Below are positions 7,908 to 15,226 of a stretch of 64,000 nt of DNA, in pieces. Made by a program: the position numbers and the translations under genes. A model generated the notes under the pieces. The model was not told the DNA's origin, did not search any database, and saw only the letters and a list, made by a program, of their open reading frames with translations. This DNA is from Laterigemmans sp052161645 (GTDB taxonomy: Bacteria > Planctomycetota > Planctomycetia > Pirellulales > Pirellulaceae). Where the stretch lies: NCBI GenBank assembly GCA_052161645.1, contig CP197414.1. The stretch is one strand, 5' to 3'. Each line of letters opens with the position of its first letter. The stretch's first letter is position 1.

Positions 7908-8818
7908 GTCGTCGGATACTGGCTCTAGGACCTGATCAAGGTTGGCACGCCGAGCGACTTCGGCAAGCTGCGATAGCGGGCGGTGATGAAATCTGCTGGG
8001 CCCGTTATGAGTCGCTGAGGGTGGGCATTGAAAAATCTGGCACCCAACAAGTCAGCGCGATCAACAGTGCCGACGGCGGGGACCTCGATGTTAGCCGGTT
8101 CGATCACATCTTAGTGCGAACCATGCCTGCCGGTTCACTGGAACAAATCACGCTGCGGCTAAGCATCCTGCACTCGTTGGTTGAACGTGGCCAGTCAGTC
8201 GTGAACTCACCGGCCGGCATGGAATGGGCGATTGATAAATATCGGACGTTGGCCAGAATCGCGCTGTTGGGGTTTCCGGTACCGGAAACTCGCGTGGTAC
8301 AATCGCGTCGCGAAGCGATGGATGCGTTCGATGCCTTGGGCGGAGATGTGATCAGCAAACCGCTATTTGGTGGCGAAGGGCGGGGAGTCACACGGCTGAT
8401 CGATCGCGAAGTAGCTTGGTACTCATTTTCTGTTCTGGAACAGTTAAATGCGGTGCTTTATCTGCAACGCTTTGTATCACCCGGAGGATCCGACACGCGT
8501 CTGTTGGTGATCGGGGAAGAGGTGTTTGGCATTCAACGCTGGGCGGCGAAAGGTTGGAAGACGAATGTTTCACAAGGTGCCGAGTGTAAGGCGATCGAAC
8601 CGACAGCGGAACAACGCCAGATGGCATTGCGGATTGCTCGGGAGTTTAACTTGCGAATCGCGGCCATTGATGCCATTGATTGCGAAGATGGGATTGCCAA
8701 GATATTAGAAGTCAATGCGGTACCGGGTTGGAAAGGTGCCGAACGGGCGTTGGGAATCGACTTGGCGGCGGTGATGTTAACCGCCCTCGATGGCGAGCGA
8801 AACTTTGCAGGAGTGTAA
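7904..8818 (+). CDS. RimK-type ATP-grasp ligase
   Basis: A 304-residue ATP-grasp enzyme of the RimK/MptN type, which joins amino acids (often glutamate) to a carboxylate by way of an acyl phosphate. Visible parts are NSPAGMEWAIDKYRT, the grasp Lys in GDVISKPLFGGEGRGV, and the metal site near the end in CEDGIAKILEVNAVPGWKG (Glu-x-Asn). The TTG start at 7904 overlaps the mch stop. RimK-like genes commonly accompany mch in bacterial H4MPT gene sets, so a role in tailoring the methanopterin side chain is a reasonable inference but not shown. The next start (GTG 8819) follows its stop with no gap. Confidence 0.82.
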   Translation: MSRRILALGPDQGWHAERLRQAAIAGGDEICWARYESLRVGIEKSGTQQVSAINSADGGDLDVSRFDHILVRTMPAGSLEQITLRLSILHSLVERGQSVVNSPAGMEWAIDKYRTLARIALLGFPVPETRVVQSRREAMDAFDALGGDVISKPLFGGEGRGVTRLIDREVAWYSFSVLEQLNAVLYLQRFVSPGGSDTRLLVIGEEVFGIQRWAAKGWKTNVSQGAECKAIEPTAEQRQMALRIAREFNLRIAAIDAIDCEDGIAKILEVNAVPGWKGAERALGIDLAAVMLTALDGERNFAGV

Positions 8819-10483
8819 GTGACCACAGAGCCGAACCAGAACGTCGCCGCCCGGCTCAGCCGCACGGCTCGTCTGACACCTACCGGGCTAGCGATCGTCG
8901 AAGCGGCTGGTCCGCCGCGAAGCGATGGAAGTCGGGATTACCGTGGCATCACCTTTGAGGAGTTGGACGGCAAGTCGGATCAGATTGCTCGTGGGCTGAT
9001 TCGTTGGGGCGTGCAACCGGGGATGCGGATTGTCTTGGCAGTCCCTTTTGGTGCTGAGTTCATTCAGTTGACGTTCGCGCTGTTGAAAGCGAACTGCGTG
9101 CCCGTGCTGGTCGACCCTGGGATGGGCCGCCAGCATCTAATTCGTTGCCTTCGCGAAGCGCGCCCCGACGGATTTATGGCAATCCCCAAGGCGCAAGCCA
9201 TCCGCACGCTGTTACGCGGCAAGTTTCCCGCAGCACGGTTTAATGTGACGGTGGGGCGGCGATTGTTTTGGGGCGGGCGAACGCTGCGGCAAATTGAGCA
9301 ATTAGGGAGAGCGGAGCTGACGTTATCGCCGAGTCGCGAAAGCGACGACGCGGCGGTCATTTTTACAACTGGCAGCACTGGTCCGCCAAAAGGCGTGCGA
9401 TACACGCATCAGATTTTCAACAATCAAATTGATTTAATTCGCGAGCGTTATCAGATTCGCCCAGGCAGTCGCGATCTCGCCTGCTTTCCCCTGTTTGGTT
9501 TATTCGATTGCGTGATGGGAGTGACCACGATCATTCCCGACATGGATCCGACGCGTCCCGCCGATGTGAATCCCCAGCGGATTTTGGAAGCGGTTGATCA
9601 GTGGGAAGCCGACCAGGCGTTTGGGTCACCAGCGCTTTGGAATACGGTCTCGCGATGGTGCCTGCAAACCGGCAATCGCTTGAATAGTTTACGACGCGTG
9701 CTCTCAGCCGGGGCTCCGGTGCCGCCCGACGTGCTCGCTGCGCTGCGGCAAATTGTGCATCCCGAAGCGGAGATTTTCACTCCCTATGGGGCCACCGAAG
9801 CGTTGCCAATTGCTTCGATTGAATCACGTACCGTATTGGAGGAAACGGCGGCTGCCAGTTTGCAAGGGAAAGGGACTTGCGTCGGGTCGCGGTTTCATAA
9901 AATTCAATGGAAGGTGATATCGATCCACGATGGCCCGGCGGAACACATGTCAGATACCAGCGAGGTCGCACGAGGGGAAATTGGCGAGTTGATGGTCAGC
10001 GGCCCGGTGGTGACGTCGCAATACGTCACCCGTCCTGAGCAGAATGCCCTGCACAAAGTTTCCGATGGGGAGCGGGTGTGGCATCGGATGGGAGACGTGG
10101 GTTACCTAGATGAGCAAGATCGCTTCTGGTTTTGTGGTCGGAAATCACATCGCGTGCGAACAACGTCGGGAACCCTCTATACAGTTCCTTGCGAGGCGAT
10201 CTTCAACACCCATCCGGAGGTCTATCGCTCCGCCCTGGTGGGAATCGGCCCCGCGGGCGCACAACAGCCAGTGCTGATCGTCGAACCACAGCAAGATTGG
10301 GATGCCAAGCAGGCTGGCGCAGCAGAGCAGTTGATCGCCGAGTTGACAAAGTTGGCTGAGAGCCACCCGCTGACTACCGCGATTAAGGATCTGAGGATTT
10401 ATCCTCAACGGTTACCTGTCGACATTCGGCACAACAGCAAGATTTTTCGCGAACAATTGGCTGTTTGGGCGGCGGGAGATTAG
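8819..10483 (+). CDS. AMP-forming acyl ligase, OleC-like
   Basis: A 554-residue ANL-superfamily enzyme that adenylates a carboxylate. Core motifs are FTTGSTGPPKGVRYTH (phosphate loop), YGATEALPIAS (A5-like aromatic/Thr motif), and RMGDVGYLDEQDRFWFCGRKSHRV (Asp and hinge). It resembles fatty-acyl-AMP/CoA ligases and OleC (beta-lactone synthetase of olefin synthesis), which share the PVLVDPGMGRQHLIRCL-type segment. OleA, OleB and OleD are not nearby. The GTG at 8819 immediately follows the ATP-grasp stop, so it is the third gene of the mch operon. Substrate unknown. Confidence 0.8.
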   Translation: MTTEPNQNVAARLSRTARLTPTGLAIVEAAGPPRSDGSRDYRGITFEELDGKSDQIARGLIRWGVQPGMRIVLAVPFGAEFIQLTFALLKANCVPVLVDPGMGRQHLIRCLREARPDGFMAIPKAQAIRTLLRGKFPAARFNVTVGRRLFWGGRTLRQIEQLGRAELTLSPSRESDDAAVIFTTGSTGPPKGVRYTHQIFNNQIDLIRERYQIRPGSRDLACFPLFGLFDCVMGVTTIIPDMDPTRPADVNPQRILEAVDQWEADQAFGSPALWNTVSRWCLQTGNRLNSLRRVLSAGAPVPPDVLAALRQIVHPEAEIFTPYGATEALPIASIESRTVLEETAAASLQGKGTCVGSRFHKIQWKVISIHDGPAEHMSDTSEVARGEIGELMVSGPVVTSQYVTRPEQNALHKVSDGERVWHRMGDVGYLDEQDRFWFCGRKSHRVRTTSGTLYTVPCEAIFNTHPEVYRSALVGIGPAGAQQPVLIVEPQQDWDAKQAGAAEQLIAELTKLAESHPLTTAIKDLRIYPQRLPVDIRHNSKIFREQLAVWAAGD

Positions 10484-10550
10484 GTTAGTTGTAAGGTTAG
10501 AGGGTTAAGATTTTAACGTAGTCTTTGCGCGGTCGGCCCCTCACCCCCAG

Positions 10551-10583
10551 CCCCTCTCCCCTTCGTTCCTCAGGGGCGAGGGG
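10551..10583. repeat. C/G-rich palindromic element
   Basis: CCCCTCTCCCC (10551-10561) pairs with GGGGCGAGGGG (10573-10583) with one mismatch around an 11-base loop. It is preceded by CCCCTCACCCCCAG. It lies between the convergent AMP ligase and DNA glycosylase genes and resembles dispersed CCCCTCACCCC-type repeats seen in many genomes. It might also help termination, but no T run follows. Confidence 0.6.
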
Positions 10584-10607
10584 AGCGATCTTGGAAGGGG
10601 AGCGAGG

Positions 10608-11255
10608 TTACTCGGGCAGGAAACGATGTCGATTTGGCCGGGTATGTAAACCGGCTTTACCGCTGACGAATTGGTTGCCATCCACGAAGAATCTTAGTGG
10701 TAAATCGGCGGCGTGGCGGATGCCGATCCTTGGTGAGCGGGTGATAGTGAACTTTGGCAACTTGTTTAAGTTGCTGATCCAGATTGTGTCCCGCTGGCAC
10801 AGATCGATGCCGTCATGTTGTTTATCGATCGCCAACGCTTGACAAAGCATGGCTGGCCCACGACAAAGCTTGCGCAACTCCTGCTGCCCGCGGCGGGCCG
10901 CCATTTCTGAGAGGCCCCACAGCGGTTCGATTGCTCGAATTAAGACGGCGCTGCCCACACCCGCCGGTTCAGTCACTGCGTTCAAACAATATTTTGCGTG
11001 AATTGAATAAACATAGAGAGTCCCAGGTTGGGCAAACATCGATTGATTGCGAGTCGTCAGCCCGCGGCTGCTGTGCGACGCGGGATCTTGCTCGGATAAG
11101 TAGGCTTCAGTTTCCACAATCACACCGCCAATCAAACGATCATTGGCTCTTGCTAGAATGGCCTTGCCGATCAATTGAGCGGCAACGGTAGCGGGGGGAC
11201 GATTATAGAAACGTCGCGAAAGTAGTGTGAGACTCGTTAGTTTTTCCGGAAACAT
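10608..11255 (-). CDS. 3-methyladenine DNA glycosylase (AAG/MPG family)
   Basis: A 215-residue base-excision repair glycosylase that removes alkylated purines. Family signatures are the N-terminal LSRRFYNRPPATVAAQLIGK, the catalytic Glu region GGVIVETEAYLSEQDPASHS, TRNQSMFAQPGTLYVYSIHA and the C-terminal PRIGIRHAADLPLRFFV. Length and order agree with eukaryotic-type AAG proteins found in bacteria. It is divergent from the amidohydrolase gene, with 32 bases between the starts. Nothing unusual is seen in the active-site segment. Confidence 0.93.
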   Translation of the reverse strand: MFPEKLTSLTLLSRRFYNRPPATVAAQLIGKAILARANDRLIGGVIVETEAYLSEQDPASHSSRGLTTRNQSMFAQPGTLYVYSIHAKYCLNAVTEPAGVGSAVLIRAIEPLWGLSEMAARRGQQELRKLCRGPAMLCQALAIDKQHDGIDLCQRDTIWISNLNKLPKFTITRSPRIGIRHAADLPLRFFVDGNQFVSGKAGLHTRPNRHRFLPE

Positions 11256-11287
11256 TGAGATTGCATCGAGAGATTTACAGGTCGATC

Positions 11288-12556
11288 ATGGCAGCGAGAG
11301 AACAAGTTTATCGTGCCCGCTGGATAGTACCGGTGTCGAGTGCAGCCATTGAGAATGGTTGGGTTCGAGTCCGCAATGGAAGGGTCGTTGAAATTGGTCG
11401 TGGCAAGCCCCCGCATCCACACCGAGATTTCGGGGATGTGGCTATTCTACCTGCCCTGGTGAATGCTCATACTCACTTGGAATTCTCAGATCTGCAGACT
11501 CCAATTGGAACGCCTGGGATGCCGCTACCCACGTGGATTGGGAGGGTGATTGCTCATCGGGCGGAAGCAAATCAATCGCTGGAAAAGCGAACCGCTAGTT
11601 TGCTGGCTGGTTTAGCCGAGAGCCACGTCGCGGGAGTGGGGCTCATTGGTGAGATCGCCACTCGCCCCTGGCTGGAGGAGAGCTGGCGAGTGCGCTTAAG
11701 CGAGGCAGTTGACAATCAATCGCGTACGGGGCCTGACGTAATCCGCTTTGCCGAAGTGTTAGGATTTTCAGCAGCGGCACAGCAGCACGCACAACAGTGG
11801 ACCGAAAGACTCGTCGATTCGACTGTGGATGTCAACTCGGCCGCTGAACTAACGCAGCGGACTTCCGAGGCGACGACTTGGTTGGCGGGATACAGCCCCC
11901 ATGCGCCTTATTCCACACCGCTGGAACTGGTCCGCTGGGCCGTTAAGCAAGCAGCACAGCGGAGATTGCCAGTCGCGATGCATTTAGCTGAGAGTCTTGA
12001 GGAATTGGAACTACTTCATAACGGCACTGGCCTTTTTCGCGAGGTGTTAACGCGAGTAGGCGTTTGGCGAGAAGGGCTGTTCCCACAAGCTCGGGGGATT
12101 GGCGAATATTTGGAAATCTTGGCAATGGCGCCGCGAAGTTTAGTGATTCACGGCAATTACTTGACGACCAGCGAGATCGATCGCATCGCCAATCAACCGC
12201 AGATGAGCATTGTCTACTGCCCGCGCACACATCATTATTTTCGCCACGCGGCTTATCCGTTGTTGGCAATGCTGGAGCGCGGCGTGCGAGTCGTCTTGGG
12301 CACTGATTCCAGAGCAAGCAACCCCTGTTTGTCGATCTGGCAGGAGGCTGTGTTCGTGGCGAATAATTTTGCGAGACTAGCCCCCGAGAAGCTACTTCGC
12401 ATGATTACGCACGACGCGGCAATCGCTTTGGGCCAGCCCAATTACGGGACGATCACCCTCCACCAGCCCGCGCGATTCATTCAAGTACCTACACAAAGCT
12501 CACAACCGGGAGCATTGTTTGAATCGTTGTTTTCCCAAACGCCGACCCCGATTTGA
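11288..12556 (+). CDS. Amidohydrolase-superfamily deaminase-like enzyme
   Basis: A 422-residue metal-dependent hydrolase. Expected ligands appear in order: NAHTHLEFSDL (His-x-His), AMHLAESLEELELL (His, Glu), VIHGNYLT (His) and VVLGTDSRASN (Asp). The pattern fits ATZ/TRZ-like deaminases (chlorohydrolase, guanine or aminofutalosine deaminase). HLEF and the CPRTHHYF segment recall aminofutalosine deaminases, but this is not certain. The ATG at 11288 (MAAREQVYRARWIVPVS) is preferred over a TTG at 11255. The gene is monocistronic. Confidence 0.78.
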   Translation: MAAREQVYRARWIVPVSSAAIENGWVRVRNGRVVEIGRGKPPHPHRDFGDVAILPALVNAHTHLEFSDLQTPIGTPGMPLPTWIGRVIAHRAEANQSLEKRTASLLAGLAESHVAGVGLIGEIATRPWLEESWRVRLSEAVDNQSRTGPDVIRFAEVLGFSAAAQQHAQQWTERLVDSTVDVNSAAELTQRTSEATTWLAGYSPHAPYSTPLELVRWAVKQAAQRRLPVAMHLAESLEELELLHNGTGLFREVLTRVGVWREGLFPQARGIGEYLEILAMAPRSLVIHGNYLTTSEIDRIANQPQMSIVYCPRTHHYFRHAAYPLLAMLERGVRVVLGTDSRASNPCLSIWQEAVFVANNFARLAPEKLLRMITHDAAIALGQPNYGTITLHQPARFIQVPTQSSQPGALFESLFSQTPTPI

Positions 12557-12692
12557 CAATTCTTACAAATGCCGCGCAGAAAGTGAGCTACGGTTGTGCG
12601 GACGGCTGATTCATCGTTAGTTCCGTCCAGCGAGGGTCGACCGGGAATCCTTCCGCAATCAATCAATTCTGCGACGAGCGAGCATCGAAACG

Positions 12693-13433
12693 ATGGAATC
12701 ACTGGCAACCGAAGAAATGTCCACGATGTGGATCGTCGGCTTCATTGCAATCGGAATTGGAGTGCTGGCCTTCGTAACAACGATACAAGCGATGGTCATG
12801 AAATTTGCCGTCAGCGCTTGTGGCGGAGAGCAAATTGGATTTTTATACGCAGCTTTTGTGGCATGGTCTTGCGGACTATGCAGCGGTTTGGGGAGTGCGG
12901 CAGTCACGCTATCAAGTTCCGATCCGAGTCCCTGGGGCTCGCTCGCCGGCGGTCTCACCGCGGCGGTTGGGTCATTATGCTTGTTATTGAAAATGGATCC
13001 ACTCCGATCGTTCGGCGTGTACCTTGTGCACACCGTGATCGGCACGATCGTCACAGTCATCTTTACAGTGATCACACTGGTGGGGCTCACCGTGGCGCTC
13101 CCCGCTGATGCGATGAACAAACTGCAAACCTCAGCAGGACAGCTTGCACCCCGCGGCAACGATCCGGAGGCGACTGCCACAGATTGGCAGAATCTGCTGA
13201 ATTTTGGTAGCACCACTGAGAACCAGGGTGCAAGCGACACGCCGGCGCCGATTCCCGGCCTGGAAAGTAATAATCCGTTCTTCAAGACACCAAGCGGACC
13301 GGCGGCGGTGGGCGAAGCGAGTGCTTCGACCCCTTCGCAGCGTCCAGCAAAAACGGTGAAGAAGGAGGAGAATGATGCTACCACCACGTCTCCATTCGAT
13401 AACGGAATTCGCAGCAATCCGTTTGTAAAATAA
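12693..13433 (+). CDS. Membrane protein with repeated NPF motifs in its tail
   Basis: A 246-residue protein of unknown function. Residues 9-140 contain about four hydrophobic segments (for example WIVGFIAIGIGVLAFVTTIQ, and the stretch around LVHTVIGTIVTVIFTVITL). After about residue 145 the chain is polar, Pro/Ser/Thr-rich and probably disordered. That tail carries SNNPFFKTP, TSPFDNG and a terminal SNPFVK, i.e. repeated NPF/SPF motifs, with the last at the very C-terminus. Alternative starts exist at 12717 and 12726. The location in the inner membrane with a cytoplasmic or periplasmic tail is inferred. Confidence 0.65.
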   Translation: MESLATEEMSTMWIVGFIAIGIGVLAFVTTIQAMVMKFAVSACGGEQIGFLYAAFVAWSCGLCSGLGSAAVTLSSSDPSPWGSLAGGLTAAVGSLCLLLKMDPLRSFGVYLVHTVIGTIVTVIFTVITLVGLTVALPADAMNKLQTSAGQLAPRGNDPEATATDWQNLLNFGSTTENQGASDTPAPIPGLESNNPFFKTPSGPAAVGEASASTPSQRPAKTVKKEENDATTTSPFDNGIRSNPFVK

Positions 13434-13565
13434 GCTAGATCCGCGACCTTCCGGTTGTTCTTTTTGCGAGCAACCAAGGCGGACCGCCGGGAGCCTCAGA
13501 TTGTTCCGCGGCGGTGTACTTTGTAGAGCAATCAGAAAGCAGTGCTTACGCTCAACGAGCGAGGC

Positions 13566-13742
13566 TCAGAGGCCGAGCCGTTTGATAATCACGTCGGCCC
13601 CTGGGGTGAGCAGACGCAATTTACGGGCGATCTCAGTTTTTTCTGCCGGGCCCGCGGTCTCAGCCTTCTTGGTCCAATAAGCCACTTTCTCACGACGAGT
13701 GCGACGACGACGAATTTCTCGGGCGCGTTCTGATCCAGCCAT
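13566..13742 (-). CDS. Very small basic protein (DUF6800-like)
   Basis: A 58-residue protein beginning MAGSERAREIRRRRTRREKV and ending PGADVIIKRLGL. It is rich in Arg and Lys, with two predicted helices. The pattern S/T-ER-x-R-E-x-x-RRR...K-x-A...IA-x-K-x-R-x-TPGA resembles small proteins widespread in planctomycetes, probably DUF6800. Function unknown; RNA or DNA binding is only a guess from charge. The ATG at 13742 is preferred over a start at 13763 because it matches the usual N-terminus. Confidence 0.65.
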   Translation of the reverse strand: MAGSERAREIRRRRTRREKVAYWTKKAETAGPAEKTEIARKLRLLTPGADVIIKRLGL

Positions 13743-13858
13743 TTCTGTTTGTCCTGCTCTCAAGTTAAAAAAAGAAAATCATATCCGTTAAGTGAGCGAG
13801 TACGCGCCAGCTGACGCAAGCCTCGCCCATCACTCTGCCGGTGCGAAATTAAAAGCAA

Positions 13859-15178
13859 CTATTGGCTCACGGCGAACAGTTTTTGTCCGATACGGATCAA
13901 AAATCGGTCACCAGCAACCGCGTAGCCGTAAACAGTCGGTCCTGAGAACATCGCCGCGGCCCGTCGCCGCTCTTCGGTCGACTCTTCTTGTCCGGCAGCA
14001 GCATCAGCCAAATCTTCTGCGTTAAACAACAGATTTTCGGCCAAAACTTTGTACTCACGACCTGCCGCGAGCACGGTGGTCAAACCATCTTTACCAAATA
14101 AGTAAATCCGATCGCCAGCCGCAAAAGGTGTCGCCCAGCATGATTGTCGCGTGCGTTCAGTATACACGGTCTCGCCAGTCTCAGCATCAAAGCAATAAAC
14201 GACTCCGGTGCGATTGATCCAATAAGCGAGACCTTGGTGAAAAATCGGCGAAGCCCAACTGGGGGTGGCCTTATCAGCCAACCAACGCCGCTCGACCTTA
14301 AAGCCATCACCATCGGCAACGATTTGAAACATGCCGTTGGATTGGGCGGCAGCTTCGGCATTTTCTCCCGTGCGCCCTGGTGAAGCGGCAACGAGAAAAC
14401 GCCCTGCGCCCAAGTCCATGGGAGTTGTGCCAGTGTTACCGCCGACTTCTTGGTTCGACCAAAGCAGCTTGCCGGTGTCAGCTTGATAACCGTCGAGCGA
14501 GCCAGCTGAACTGACCACGATCTGAGGGCTACCATCAACAATCACGACCGCTGGCGAGCTCCAACTGGAACGCGGTGAACGCTCTGCTTGCCAGACCGTC
14601 TCACCAGTCGCTTTGCTCAAGGCAACCAAATGGCTAGGGCCGCTGTGCTCGAGCAGGGCGAAAACATGATCAGCGGTCTGACAGAGCGAAGCTCCCAAAC
14701 CGAACTCATTTTCAAACGGTCCAAAATCGTCAACCAACTTGCGTTGCCAACGAACCTCGCCTTGATAATCAATCGCGATTACGTCACCACTTTCCATCAA
14801 GGCGACCACGCCCTGACCATCGGCAACGGGAGTCGGCGCCGCGCGGCTGACATAGACACTGTTCTTGACGGGTACCGAGTTGGCCAACTCCACTTTCCAC
14901 AGCTGCTCGCCACTGGTCACATCGAAACACAGCACGTAGTAAGTCTCTTTGTTATCACCGACGACCGTGGTCGCGATAACAAAATTCTCCCAAACGACGG
15001 GACTCGATTGGCCGTGCCCGGCGATATCCTGGGTCCAGGCCACATTTTCCGTCGGAGTCCAGGTCAGCGGCAAGCCGGAGGCATCGACGCCGTGAGCACC
15101 AGCACCGAGGAATGCGGGCCAACTGGTGGTTTCCTCGAGCGGACTCAATAAGCAAACGGCCAATAGAAAAGTTAACAT
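13859..15178 (-). CDS. Secreted PQQ-like beta-propeller repeat protein
   Basis: A 439-residue exported protein. A short hydrophobic signal segment (MLTFLLAVCLLSPLEE) is followed by WPAFLGAGAHGVDASGLPL, the usual opening of planctomycete PQQ-like propellers. Blade repeats of the form G-x-V-x-x-x-D/A-x-x-T-G-E-x-x-W recur (DVTSGEQLWK, SKATGETVWQ, QADTGKLLWS, DAETGETVY). Such proteins bind substrates or act as scaffolds; PQQ binding is not implied. It lies downstream of purL on the same strand with 48 bases between, but a functional link is unlikely. Confidence 0.8.
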   Translation of the reverse strand: MLTFLLAVCLLSPLEETTSWPAFLGAGAHGVDASGLPLTWTPTENVAWTQDIAGHGQSSPVVWENFVIATTVVGDNKETYYVLCFDVTSGEQLWKVELANSVPVKNSVYVSRAAPTPVADGQGVVALMESGDVIAIDYQGEVRWQRKLVDDFGPFENEFGLGASLCQTADHVFALLEHSGPSHLVALSKATGETVWQAERSPRSSWSSPAVVIVDGSPQIVVSSAGSLDGYQADTGKLLWSNQEVGGNTGTTPMDLGAGRFLVAASPGRTGENAEAAAQSNGMFQIVADGDGFKVERRWLADKATPSWASPIFHQGLAYWINRTGVVYCFDAETGETVYTERTRQSCWATPFAAGDRIYLFGKDGLTTVLAAGREYKVLAENLLFNAEDLADAAAGQEESTEERRRAAAMFSGPTVYGYAVAGDRFLIRIGQKLFAVSQ

Positions 15179-15226
15179 CAGTCTGAGTTCCAGAGTTTCG
15201 TGCTGGGCGGAAAAGTCAACTTGGTC

